This document shows, in pieces, positions 44,170 to 55,400 of a stretch of 64,000 bases of DNA. The translations under genes were made by a program, and so were the position numbers. The number at the start of each line of letters is the position of its first letter. The stretch's first letter is position 1. The DNA comes from Scolanthus callimorphus (taxonomy: Eukaryota; Cnidaria; Anthozoa; Actiniaria; Edwardsiidae): positions 310,001 to 374,000 of the forward strand of contig JAWWUD010000104.1 of the NCBI GenBank assembly GCA_033964015.1, written 5' to 3'. The notes below the pieces were generated by a model that had not been told where the DNA came from, ran no database searches, and was given only the letters and a program-made list of their open reading frames with translations.

Positions 44170-44559
44170 CCAGGGCTTAACGCCAACGGGGCCAAGGGAC
44201 TGGGGTAGCATTTCCGGCATGCACTGTGCAAGTATTTTATGTAATATTTCTAAGATTAAGTAAATAACATTGAATTGAATTCAATTGAATTGAAGTACCA
44301 TATTTGGCACACTAGACTGCAATACAATACAACCCAGCCATAACCCGGTGATAGAGACATTCTGATTAGTCAGGATTGATAAATCGGACAGAAAAGAAGT
44401 TATTTTATTGTTGCATCCTTCGCTGCTAACATTTATTATAAGTGGGAAATGCCTTTCTCGTAAGCAATGCTCATGTTTTCATCTCTAGCTTTTTCTTAAT
44501 TCCATGTTTATATGGATGTAGCTTCTGGCTTCTGACAGAGCTATTACACGGCGTTTTAT

Positions 44560-45930
44560 CCCTTATTGGCTAAGCTGGCGAATTTTAGGTTCCGATTCCG
44601 CTTTGGGTGCAGGTTTGATTTTTTTTTTTGGAAAGATCAAATAATTAGGCTTCTGGCTTCCATGATGCGGTTTCCTTACATGATTTCACTTTCCTCTATC
44701 GTCCGTTATTTGTTTGACATACTATTTTACTTTATTGCCAGCAATTTGGGAATCTACAACATGAACGCATGCTTAGTTGCATTATATTATTTCACCTTTC
44801 TTGATCGTCTCATAACTTTTTAAAATAAGGATGTACCGTTTCTGGAATTCACTCGCAAATCAAGGTTGCTTACTTGCATTATATGATTTCACCTGTTCCT
44901 GGCCGTTCATTAGTGTTCGGAAATAACGATGTATCATTTATGAAATGTTTCATCGCAACTTTATGGCTTGCAGTTCTGGAATTTGCTACACGAGGAACGC
45001 CGTGCATAGTAGCAGTATATGATTTCACTTTTCCTGGCCGTCCATTTATGCTGGGGTGTTTCATCAACACTTTATTCATTTTGTTGCTGGAAAATTGAGG
45101 GTTAAACGACATGAGAGCCTTGCTTAGTTGCATTATATGATTTCATATTTCTTGATCGTCCGTAACTTTTTTAAAATAAGGATGGCCCGTTCCTGGAATG
45201 TTTCATCACCACTTTATGGCTCGCAATTTGAAGATGAACCACATGCTTACTTGTATTATGAGATTTCATTGTTTTTGGTCGTTCATATTTTTTTGGAAAT
45301 AACGATGTTGTACCATTTCTGGAATGTTTCATTACCATTTATGACTGGTAATTCGGTGATTTACCACATGAATCCCATGCTCAGTTGCATTATATGATTT
45401 CGCTTTTCTTGATTGCAAATTTCTTGGATGTTTCATCAACACCTTATTTAGTTTGTTGCTGGCAATTCTGGAATTTATCTCATGAACGCCATGTCTAGTT
45501 GCATTATATAATTTCGCTTTTCGTGCCGTCCAGTTCTTGGATGCTTCTCGGACACTTTATTGCTGGCAATTCGAGGATCTGCTACATGAATACCATCCTT
45601 AGCTGCATTATATGATTTCACTTTCCTTGGTCGTCTAATTCCGGGGTGCTTCATCATCGCTTTATTGCCGACAAATTTCACTTTCTTCTTTGATTGCCCA
45701 TTACTTTTTAGAAATAAGGATGTGCCCTTTCCGGGATGTTTCATCATCACTTTAGTGAGCTTGTTGCTGGTAATTCTGGAATCTACCACATGAACTCCAT
45801 GCTTAGTTGCATTATATGATTTTCCTTTTCTTGGCCGTACATAACTTTTTGGACACAAGGTTGTACCATTTCTGGGATGTTTCATCACCTTATTGCTTGA
45901 GATTCCTGTGTTTACCACATGAACGCCTTG
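44560..45930. repeat. Degenerate tandem array just after gene B
   Basis: About nine diverged units of 110-160 bp contain TTGCATTATATGATTTCAC, GGAATGTTTCATCA and CACATGAACGCCATGCTTAG. The array runs right up to the gene B stop codon at 45936, so the 3' UTR probably lies inside it. Open frames in it are repeats, not genes. Confidence 0.8.
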
Positions 45931-45935
45931 CATAG

Positions 45936-48900
45936 TTACATAATTGATCCCCTGTTGAGGTGCTTTAGTTCCTTATACACTGCGTGGTGCAAAGGTCTTC
46001 CAAACTGATTACTGGAATAGACATTTTGTTGAGGAGGAGCATGAGTCCCGTTCGGTATCATTTGGTACCCGGTACTTGGTGTCTGCAGATAAGGTGGTTT
46101 GATAAATGTCTGGTGGGTATCTGGGTAGGGGCTACAGGGTGTTGAGCACACGGGGAGCTGACATTGAGCTGATATTCCAGGCGTTGGTAGGCACTGTTGC
46201 ACGTTTGGATATTGGCACTCTGAAACATAACACAGAAACAGTCGTTTACCACTGCATGCATTGCTGCGCGACCTCAAATTCAATGCTGCGATTGGCGATT
46301 TTTAGCCGTCAATCAAACCAAAACGCTGGACTCGGCTACTTCAGTGGGTTGACATTGATTGCCAAATCATCTACAGTTTTCTTGCGTGAAATCGCCAATC
46401 GCAACAGTGGATTTTGAGGTCGCGTAGCAATGCATACGGTGGTAAAGGTTTCCTTTTCAATACAGACAAACTAGACTTGTTCAGGCGGAACAATTTCTCA
46501 TCGCTATAAGTCTTGCACAATGAAGAAGTGTACAGTCGTTGGAGGTAACATTGCCAGAAAGCTTGGACAACAAGCACCTATGTAGGCCTACTCTGGGTGC
46601 TAAGATCGCCGTAATCTTGAGCGATCTTTAGGCGATCTTGGGTATTTTTCTATATTTCATGTTGCGATCTTGGGCGATCTTAGGACCCAAAGTACTAGGC
46701 CTCCATTTTGAATTTAAAATGCAAATGGCTGTATACCTGAATAATCACAAGTTTTAGAAAATGGATAATCAAAGAGTGCGTTTTTTTCTCCCCTGGTAAT
46801 TTATTTTTTTCCTCAATTCTGCCTAGATTCCCAGATTGCTGATGGTCATGTGAAACACTTTTAAAGATCCTTAGGTTAGCAAATGACCCTCGAGTTAGGG
46901 ACCGGTGTTAATAGTTGCCGTTTTGAGAGTCCCTACTTGCTATCATGTTTGTGGAATCTCCCCAAGCTGCCGCAAGTCTCCCGAGGTGGTGCCCGGTACA
47001 AGAAAACTTCATGTCTAAGTTCATTAGCGGGCTAGGGTACAACGAGGAGGCTCTGAAAAAAAAGTAGTAACACAAAATATAAGATTGCGCACGAAAGACC
47101 ATTTCAGTCACTATCATCACCACTACCATCATATCGTTACCGTATATCACCCTCTTCATCATCGCTCTCATCACATCATGTATTTTTATTAAATATTTGT
47201 GCCTGGGGGAGGTGGCCGGGGGGAAGGACTCCCCATATAAATGAACGGGGGTAGTCGTCGGGAAAATAGATTTTAACCCGGCCTAAGGGATAGCAAGTTG
47301 GGTGTTGTCAACTGTGAAGTTTACCCTTAAGGGATAGCAATTTGGGTCCTTTATCATTTATTCTGGTGTCGCTGAATTTTTAGGTCACCCTAAGGGATAG
47401 CAGACTATTTGGACACCCCTAAGAGTTAGCAGTTGGGAGAATTTTATACCCTAAGGGAGAGGAAGAGCATCCCCGTATATTTTTACGGGAGCCCCAGCTC
47501 CCGTTTGTGGTTTCTTCAAGGTAATGGTATTTTCACGGGTTCATTTTTCAGTGTTTTCCACTTGCCCTGGACTCGGGAAGAAGACACCTTGGTAGCAGGA
47601 ATATCCATCGTAGACACCATTTATCTAAGAAGGGAAAGATTATACAGTGATGAATCAACGGGCAACTTATTCATCGTTCATACCATTATCCGTTTCATTG
47701 AGGTATTGAACTATTGCTTGCAGCTGCTGTAGGTCTACTCTGCGACATTATCACGCTGTGAGTTTATGCGATATGAAGCGAGAAGGGCGAGATAAGGCGA
47801 GGTAAGGCGAGGTAAGGGGAAAATGGTCCAATTGAAGGCGAGATAAGGGCAAATGGTCCAATTGAAAGGTGAGATAAGGCGAGAAGGAAAAATGTGCCAA
47901 TTAGGAGCTGCGAGACAAGGCGAGATAGAACAAGATAAGTTCTCCCGGAATATTGACACAGTGACTTACCCAATCGATGATCGGTTGCGGACAAACTGGT
48001 TGGGGCATCCTTACACTCACTAGATACTCTGTACCTGGAAACAGAAACAAAATTAAAGTTGTTAGAGTGTATGACAAAATCCCTGTTCTCATAAAATAAC
48101 GTTCTATTGATGAGCTTTTTGTATACCAGCTCGAACAGGGGCGTAGCGAGGTCCAAAGCCTTGGGGGAGGGGGATGGGGGTGCAGCTGGTCACAGGATCC
48201 TTACTCACCGGAATGGCAGGTTTGCAGACAGTGAGAAAATTAAGTCAAATACGGCGAACAAAAGGAACAGCCAGAAAACAACGAATCGTCGCGGTTGAAT
48301 ACCTTTATTTGGCAGTAAAAATGGCAATTTACCCTCATTCTTTGCTTATTTTTTTACCAAAAAGGTAAATGTATATCGCTACGCTAGTGAGCTCGGATTC
48401 TCCGCGTTTCTCGTTTCCTTTTCCATAGGTAGTGAAAATGTTTGGAATCGATATTACTGAGGAGTCACTGAGGCCATTAGTTTGAACGGACTAGAATAAT
48501 AATATGGGGAGGAGCGTCCTTATATCACTTACACATCGGAAAAGGCAATGTTGGTACTGAAGTTGTGGGAACGCGTCTTGTTGAGGTTCCTGACAGAGAA
48601 GGAGATGATGTCGTTGCTGTTCTGTTTGTCAGTCTTGTCGGTGTTGATGGTCTATTTGCTGGTCTTGTTGGTTTATTTGCGGGTCTTCTTGTTGTAGGCA
48701 GCCCATTTGTTGGTCTTGTTGTTCTTTTAGTCGATCTTACTGGTCTGTTTGCTGGTCTTGTTGGTTTATTTGCGGGTATTGTTCTGGGCAACCCATTTGT
48801 TGGTCTTGTTGTTATTTTAGTCGGTCTTGCTGGTCTTTTTGTCGGTCTTGTGGAACTGCGTTTCGGTTTAGTCGGTTTGTTTGTCGGTCTAGACGGTGTT

Positions 48901-51900
48901 TGTGTGATTATAATGTTCGGCGTTTTCGTTGGAGTCGGTGTAAATGAGACAACAATCGGAGTCGTTGGAACATAAAACGTTGTCGGTACTTTTGGTCTCG
49001 TTGTAGGCTTGGTGGAGTGAGCTGTTTTCGGTCTCCTTGGCCTGGACTTATTGGTTGGTCTTGTTCGCCTGGGTTTAATTGTCGATGGTTTGGGCCTTGG
49101 TTTAACTGTTTGTCGCCATGGTGTTGGCCTTTTTGTCGGCAGTCTTGGCCAGGGTTTATTTGTCGGTCTTCTTTCCTTGCAGTCCTCGTCAACTTCGCAA
49201 TCATCTGCCAATAAAACATTAATGAAAGTACATCAGGACATCTCTAATCTAAGAGCCGGCGTCAAGCAATCCTTGCCCACGTTACTCTGTCCAAAAACAC
49301 CACGGCACTCACTGCGCGTGCTATGCAGGCTACTTATTTCTATGTCAGCAAGAGGACGTTTGTCTAGTGCTGTATTTTTTAACTGCTGGCCTTAAACTCT
49401 ACCAGGGGCCATCAACAGGAGTCTCCATCTACTCCACTATTTCTAGCCAGGAGCAATCAACAGAGTCTCCATGTATTCCACTAGGTCTAGCAATATGCAC
49501 AGGGGAGCTCATCAAGAGGACTCTCCATCTACTCCACTAGGTCTAGCCAGGAGCCCATCAACAGGAGTCTCCATCTACTCCACTAGGTCTAGCATTATGC
49601 ACAGGAAGAAGAATCTATTGTTATATCTTTGGTGAGAATGAAATGTTGGGTTAAAAAATGCAGCGCGATAGCGGCGCTGCTTCCAGCCAATTTTCTTTTG
49701 AGAGATGGTTATAAATTTTGTAATCATGAAAAGATTCATCTACTCCTGTGCTTCCATGGGGCTTCCATAAATTTCGCCCAAAACTGTCGATTTGCCGACG
49801 TTACGAAACAACGTTCTCTTGGTCGCCATTTTGATGTTGATCCCCGCAGAGGGGCCTGAGACGCGATTTGAACACCACAGGCAGCCCGCGCGGATTTGCC
49901 ATAAAAACGACAGCACTTTCTTGAGGCTCCTGTTGATGGCTCCTGAGCCTGCTAGCCATATAACATCAGCCTTAATGTGGTGAGGAAAATGCTAATAGAG
50001 CGGTTTTTCACATGACTGTCGTGAAAACAATTGCAATTGAGCAATCACTAGCCAACCAGAATCGAGAGAAATCACCACTTGCTCCTAAATGGCTTTTTTC
50101 TCAGCCAATTGCAAGCCGAACCAATTACTGAGTAATTACACAATTGTATTTACTACAGAATTTGATTGGCCGAGAAAACGAGTAGCCAATGAGGACGCAA
50201 AGCAATCGCAATTACATAACAAGTCTTGACAGTCATGCGAAATAAGCTTTATATAGCAAAAATGTGTAGCGCTAATGAAAGTAGACACTGAAGAAGTGGC
50301 AGCCCTTGCTCTCCATTTTGTTTTCAAATTGATCCATTATTTTGGGTGCTCTATTGGCTAATATGCCACAAAGGCTCTCGATCAATGATGGGCCGTCGTA
50401 CGTTACCGTATATAATTTCGTATACAAAGTTGGTCTTGTCTTCTCCTATGCAGATGTCACTGTCTTCACACCACCCTTGTTCGTATGTGACACACGAGTG
50501 AGATTCTCCATCTTGGTTGTAGCTAGACCAAGTGATCTCGTCTGATCCCGTCATACACTCACCTGACAACAAAATGTAGCATTTAATATGCAATTTTTAT
50601 TCACTGGCCAAAATCCGCACACCCCCATTGGTTAAAATTGATCTCGTGAGCTGCTGTCACCTAGCAACATCAACGTGAATGAGGCGTTATTGACAGTAAC
50701 GCGGTAAAACGGTGCAGCGGATTATGTACTTCGATCACATCTTTCTATTAACTCGCTGCTATACCGTTGCAGCTCACGCTGACTTCATCCATTGTAATTA
50801 ACGTGCCAACCGGAGATCGGTTGGTTCACAGAACAAAGGTCGCGATCAATCTGCGGTCGGAACATTAACATCAGAATGGCAATGTTGCTAAGTAGTGAAT
50901 ATCGCTATACGAGAACCAATCAAAACCGACAGAGATGATAACATGTTGCGAAATGGCTTACCCGGTAGGTCTGCAAAACAGAACATATAAAGATCACAAA
51001 TGTCTTCTGAATGTCTTTCCTGCGTGACATAATTACAACTACTCCTAGTCCTTTTACCTTTGTGCTCAGCTAGCAATGGAATTCAGAACATTTCTTAAAA
51101 TACCTTATATGTAAGTAAGTATTTATAAGTTTATTACTGTGCGTCAACGGGACCATCCCGTAAAACGTTTATCATTCTTATTTATTTATTTATTTATTTA
51201 GCTTTGCCCGAGGGCCGGGAAATCCTCACAGAGCGAGGTTCCACTACGAGGTTCCCTGGTCAGTGTAGTAGGTTAGTGAGTTGTAAGCCCTGCACTGAAG
51301 AGGGGCAACTTCCGACGTCCCCGTGTTTTTTTAACGTCCCTCTGGTTCCGGTTAGTGTAGTGCATGTGAGAGACGGGACCTGCGGTTTAACGTCCTTATC
51401 CGAGAAGACGCGAAGGTCTTACCATTTGCAAATGTTAGAGCAAAGGCAAACACCTTCTCCTTAATAATTAGCAGAAGCGCCTGAGTGTTGGCTCGGCCGG
51501 GGTTTGAACTCGCAACCTCCCGCACATAAGCGCTACCACTGCGCTAACCGGTCGTCAGACACTCAAACATTTTAAGGAAATTTAATACTTGCCATACGTC
51601 TGACGATGAGTAAATCTGTTTTGAAGTTATTCCTGCTCATCATTTTCACTATTTCCAATAAAAAGGGAACATTTGGACTGAGTTCTCACGAAAGTCAAGA
51701 TCCTATGTCCTGTACTCGCTTTCTGATTGGCTAACTTCTTAAAAATGGCCCGGTTGCACATTTAGGCTTTCTTTACCATAGTTTTGTATTCCAAACATTC
51801 GATTTCCCCTTTCTTCCACCGCCGAAGCACATCTGCAGATGAGGTCCACCATATAACAGTCCCATTTGTCACTGTGAGTGGAAATGCCGCTGTACAAATG

Positions 51901-53254
51901 ACTTGTCGTATCGCGGTCAGTGAACACCATGATGGGGAGGGGCCTGGAGTGACTGTGCTTGTCTCTGTAACATCCGAGTGGTCTTAAAGTGACTTCAGGG
52001 CAAACTGCAATAATACGGGAATGGACTTGTATACAACGCTTTTTGTCACAATTTAGATGGATTTGTTACGTCTGCCAAATGTGGCTTCCTTCAGAGTCTT
52101 TGGTTCGTGGCCTTCCGCCGGCCAGACCGCCGAAGGCTCTGAGGACGAGCTTGGGCCTGGGGTAAGGGTGGGCTCGGTTTCCAGGTTGTCGTAGCGTCGC
52201 GCGCGATTGCTTTGCGGACGCACAGAGCCCCCACGACTGAGAACTGCGGCTCGTGAGTCCACAACATTTTGACCACTTTATTACGTCATTCCGTGGTATA
52301 TAAGAGGACATACCACGGAAAATCAGAGGACATTTGTTAAATACACCACGGAACGCGCCATCATCAGCGCGCGCGCTAAAAAAACAAACAACGAAAACAC
52401 CGTTTGGCTGCGCGCGCGCTGTTTTTGTATTTATTTTTTGGCTATTTGTTGTGGTATAACCGGCTGCGCTTCGTGAGTCCACATCATTTTGACCACTTTA
52501 TTACGTCATTCCGTGGAATATAAGAGGACATACCACTGAAAATCAGAGAACATTTGTTAAGTCCCGATGCTAGTTAATGACAGTTTATGCAGATCTGAAT
52601 AAGGCATACTTACTGTCGGGTCTGTCCGGTCCCGGAGGTAGAGGAAGAATAAGGACGGGTGTCGGTACTGCCAAATCATCATTGTTAAGCGCTTTCCTCA
52701 CAAATCGTGATCCAGTACTGTTATGAAGTATATACCCTAGTATCAGAATAGAGGAGTTCAAGCGCTCACAGGTGCATCATGGGAAATTCGGAAGATGGCT
52801 GAAATAATTCAGAATTTAATAATTCTGCATTTTCTGTATTTTTAAGACATGGCAATTTATAATCGTATAATATCATAATTATAATTCAAATAGGTGTCAA
52901 AATGAACACCATGCGATAGAAACTGAATACAGTGTCCATACGTCCTATGGCTTTCAAAAATGTTTGGCCGATCAGGAACATCAACCCCAAGGACTTCAAA
53001 AATCTGGAGACCACCTTGAAATGGCGAAATTTTCTGCAATTCTCACGGGAGAAAAAACCTGAAATGATTTTTTCTCGGGACGAAGCAAAAAATATTGAGA
53101 CTACCGGCAAAAGCGGGAGAGTTGATGTCCCTGCCGATTTTTTATAAAGCTAGAAACTTGGTATTTTTTCCTCACCCTGTGTTGTATGTCCCAGGAATGA
53201 GCAAATAAGGGCAACGACACAGAGCCACATGCTCTTCCTCTCATCTTTGTACAT
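45936..53254 (-). CDS. Gene B: secreted modular Cys-rich protein, intact, 10 exons, 629 aa
   Basis: Minus-strand exons: 53254-53176 (signal peptide, MWLCVVALICSFLG), 52736-52614 (acidic/proline), 52004-51777 (WSC-like: GCYRD, RPLP, CRC, RMFGIQNYG), 51069-50962 (three Cys), 50562-50407 (GECMTGSDEITW, five Cys), 49204-48533 (Thr-Pro-Arg repeats), 48034-47970, 47624-47566, 47052-46937 and 46219-45936. The sum is 1890 nt, in frame throughout; exons 2-6 are all phase 1 to 1. Intron 8 has a GC donor. WSC-like domains bind glycans or matrix in known proteins, and the repeat exon should be O-glycosylated. The product is likely extracellular; structural use in nematocysts or matrix is inferred from the kinship with gene C. 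I do not recognise a named orthologue. Confidence 0.8.
46241..46446. mobile_element. MITE in gene B intron 9
   Basis: TTTACCACTGCATGCATTGC and GCGACCTCAAATTC at the left are mirrored at the right as GAGGTCGCGTAGCAATGCAT and GGTGGTAAA. GATTGGCGATTT/AAATCGCCAATC forms the inner arms. Confidence 0.8.
46937..47052 (-). CDS. Gene B exon 9: 116-nt exon shared with genes A and C
   Basis: Phase 2 to 1, 116 nt, acceptor TTTTTTTTCAG, donor GTAGGG. It encodes LDMKFSCTGHHLGRL followed by AAAWGDSTNMIA. Gene A has the same length and phases at 23422-23537, and gene C at 63295-63410, with identical spacing of KF, G, L, L, W/Y-G and N. It is the link between the A/B pair and gene C. Confidence 0.8.
47265..47465. 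repeat. Short tandem repeats of CCCTAAGGGATAGCA
   Basis: About five spaced copies of CTAAGGGATAGCA-GTTGGG in gene B intron 8. Non-coding. Confidence 0.7.
47764..47945. repeat. Minisatellite GGCGAGATAAGG / GGTCCAATTGAA
   Basis: Repeats of AAATGGTCCAATTGAAGGCG and AGATAAGG, in gene B intron 7. The reverse complement of the same unit forms the array at 63828-64000. Confidence 0.85.
48533..49204 (-). CDS. Gene B exon 6: Thr-Pro-Arg repeat exon, 224 codons
   Basis: Acceptor TTGGCAG, donor GTAAGT, phase 1 to 1. It begins DDCEVDEDCKERRPTNKPWP and ends FPM. Units such as TRPTNK, TRPANRP and RPTKRP repeat throughout without frame breaks, unlike gene A. The plus-strand frames here (48565-48975, 49051-49395) are antisense shadows. 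Confidence 0.82.
49395..49612. repeat. Tandem repeat, four units of about 60 bp
   Basis: Each unit has CATCAACAGGAGTCTCCATC, TACTCCACTAGGTCTAGC and, in two of them, AATATGCACAGG or similar. In gene B intron 5. Confidence 0.8.
50000..50235. mobile_element. MITE, inverse copy of 27705-27930
   Basis: Reverse complement of the gene A intron element (CAATTGCAATTGAGCAATCA...GTCTTGACAGTCATG). It sits in the corresponding intron of gene B (between exons 5 and 6), but in opposite orientation. Confidence 0.75.
51110..51556 (-). mobile_element. tRNA-derived SINE, copy 2
   Basis: Same family as 6800-7228. The (ATTT)n tail is near 51180, the body contains TTTAACGTCCTTATCCGAG, and the tRNA-like head is on the minus strand (TAGCGCAGTGGTAGCGC, GCGAGTTCAAACC). 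Located in gene B intron 3. Confidence 0.8.
51777..52004 (-). CDS. Gene B exon 3: WSC-like domain exon
   Basis: 228 nt, phase 1 to 1. It contains CPEVTLRPLGCYRD, then RPLP, WDCY, LICRCASA and NRMFGIQNYG. The order GCY-x-D ... R-x-LP ... aromatic-x-I-Q matches cnidarian WSC-like domains of the GCYKD type. Five cysteines are visible (CPE, GCY, DCY, CRC). Gene A 34519-34743 is its paralogue. Confidence 0.7.
52262..52560. repeat. Direct repeat of about 77 bp
   Basis: ATTTTGACCACTTTATTACG, TCATTCCGTGG-ATATAAGAG and GACATACCAC occur at 52264-52340 and again at 52485-52560. Upstream of exon 3 in gene B intron 2. Confidence 0.75.
52914..53135. repeat. Dispersed repeat, copy 2 (see 13735-13960)
   Basis: GGACATCAACCCCAAGGACT at the left and GGGAGAGTTGATGTCC at the right are inverted tips. 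In gene B intron 1. Confidence 0.6.
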
Positions 53255-53574
53255 GTTTCGCAGAAATTAGGCTGCTAGTCTGTCCGTAATCAATCCGATG
53301 AACAAAGACCCTTTGCCAGACACTACTGGATGTGAACCCGTAGCAGGTTCAGGACTTGTTCCCTAGTCTGTGCCGGCCTAGGGTTCTGAAATCATCAATG
53401 GCATTAGTCCCGTCGAAGGAGAATAATACCCTATTCACACCAAAACCATGTTTAGTTACACGAAGGTTTTCTTCGCCTCACAATGTGTGAAGTTTCTTAC
53501 TGCTATAAACTAAATGATCACCCCAAACCACCTTTAAACTATTTAAGCATCGGTGTGAATGGGGTTATAACAGG

Positions 53575-54400
53575 CAGGGGCGTACAGGGGGGTGGGGGGG
53601 GGGATGCCGCACGGATCGAGTGCAAAAAATGGAAAATCACGAATCACGGCTGTCGAAAGTAAGCTTTCACGGATCACGAAAATAGATGCCGGGAGATCAC
53701 GCTCTGCTCAGTGTTGTTGCTTGCAATGGCACAAGGGATCGGTCATTATTTATCGCCTGGGGAGTCTGAGGATTTGGGGCAATACACTCTGTCAAAATGA
53801 AGTGATCCCCACTCTATAAGTACTATGGTTTACGTGACCCCTTCAGAGCTGTTAAAAGTTTTCGTGATCCCCCTCCCTGATTTGTAGTGGAAGACGTTTT
53901 ACAGAGAGGATCGCGTTCTTCTTTTGTTGCGTGCGAAGTGCGCCCTGATTTTAATAAACGCATTTCATCAAAGCTCAGAGAAAGGTTGATGAACATTTCA
54001 TTTTTTGTGTATAGTAAACAAAGCCTGTAAATTCTTCATGCGCGCATATGACGAAATGATTACTCTTCAGGTGCGTAAAGCGCGGCCCGAATGTTGAATT
54101 TCTGTGCTTGTAACGTCGAACTCATGCTGCCCCAAATTGTCAGTTCTTTCGAACGTAGTGATTGGGGGCTTTTTTGGGTTATTGGCTTCGTTGTGCGTGT
54201 TCTGAAAGACAAAGTTTGTTTTCTTTATGCGCGCGAAGCGCGCCGAGCGAAATTTTTTAATGCACATGAATCGAAGTTGCTAGAATAACTCCTTAGAAAA
54301 TTCTTGTGGTCCCCCCCTTTCAGGGCATCAGGTTTGGAGAGATCCCCCATTTCGCTCACCCAACAATGAATTCATCCCCCAAAAATCCTCAGTTTCCCCG

Positions 54401-54437
<37 letters not shown>

Positions 54438-54736
54438 CGGCGATAAATAATGACCGGTCCCTAAGTATCTGAACGAAGTATACTCAAAATCAAATGCGCG
54501 TGACTTTTGACAAACAATGTGATCATTGATATTTTTCACACGGAAAATTCGCTGAGGAATCTCAGCCTGGAGAAAAAAAAATCACAAATCACGACTCTCG
54601 AGCATTTCAAAACAACTTTCACGGGTCACGCCACGCGACTTGGGCACGAATCACGAAATAAGATTGTCCATTTTCACGGATCACGAAAACGAAAAAGGGT
54701 CGATTACGGCTCACGAAAAAACCCTGTACGCCCCTG
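53575..54736. mobile_element. hAT-like non-autonomous element, 1.16 kb
   Basis: CAGGGGCGTACAGGG at the left is mirrored by CCCTGTACGCCCCTG at the right. The inside has scattered GATCACGAAAA repeats and a 34-bp C run at 54401-54434. No transposase. I found no clear target duplication. Confidence 0.75.
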
Positions 54737-54794
54737 GTATAAGAGAAGAGAATAAGCTTTGAAAACTCAGTAGTTCAATAATTATCAAATGGAA

Positions 54795-55400
54795 AGTAAG
54801 TAAGTAACTGTGCTTATATAGCACGTATTCTCAAAAGCTCTAAGAGCTTTACATTTTGGATAACTCATCCTATAGAAAACTCATCCTGTAGCTTATAAAC
54901 ATGAGTGTGTGTTAGTATGGTGAGTTCTGTGTGACGAGGTTGGACAACTTCCAAAGGTCCTGTGGTTCTTTGGCGTCCCTCTGGTTCCCGGGGGGGGGGG
55001 ACTCTCATATTTTTGGGGCAGGGGTGCTCGTCGTACCTTTTAGGGTTTAAAATCAGGCCTCTGGTACCTTTTAGGGGGTAAAATTCGAAAACTTGCAATT
55101 TTTTCTAGATAAGATAGGTACCTGTTAGAGGTCCGTTCTAGCAAGTCAAGCAAATAACTCTTTTGGTAGCCTGAATTTCAGACGTATTTTCCCTCGTAAA
55201 AATTACGAGAAAATTACGAGGGGAAATACGTCGTGTTGGTACCTTTTAGGGGTCAAAATCAACTCAGCGACGCCATTTTAGGTACCTTTTAGGGGTAAAA
55301 TCGAAAGATCCCGACGAGCACCCCGCCCCAAAAATATGGGAGATGGGGGGGGGGGGGGGGGGGGGGCTCTTGTTCCGGTTAGTGTAGTGTATGTGAGAGA
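54795..55400. mobile_element. SINE copy 3, split by a MITE
   Basis: SINE body of the 6800 family (TGCTTATATAGCAC..., GGTTCTTTGGCGTCCCTCTG) is interrupted at GGTTCC and resumes at TTCCGGTTAGTGTAGTGTAT. The insert at about 54989-55365 has TIRs ATATTTTTGGGGCAGGGGTG / CCCGCCCCAAAAATAT, long G-runs at both ends and inner GTACCTTTTAGGGG repeats. The order of events (SINE first, then MITE) is clear. Confidence 0.8.

Larger units (their letters stand above)
38625..44559. other. Region between genes A and B, mostly without exons
   Basis: Contains a block shared with the upstream side of gene B (39590-39840), a Gypsy relic, a MITE, a SINE, a duplicated block around a microsatellite and a palindrome, all listed separately. 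Between about 39850 and 41480 I see no feature beyond AT-rich sequence. Confidence 0.4.

Noticed and set aside
45475..45933. 152-aa minus frame directly after gene B
   Set aside because: Consists of diverged tandem repeats with no splice link to gene B, whose stop at 45936 precedes it.
52066..52482. 138-aa minus frame in gene B intron 2
   Set aside because: Overlaps a direct repeat, lacks fitting splice phases and has no similarity to the gene A side.
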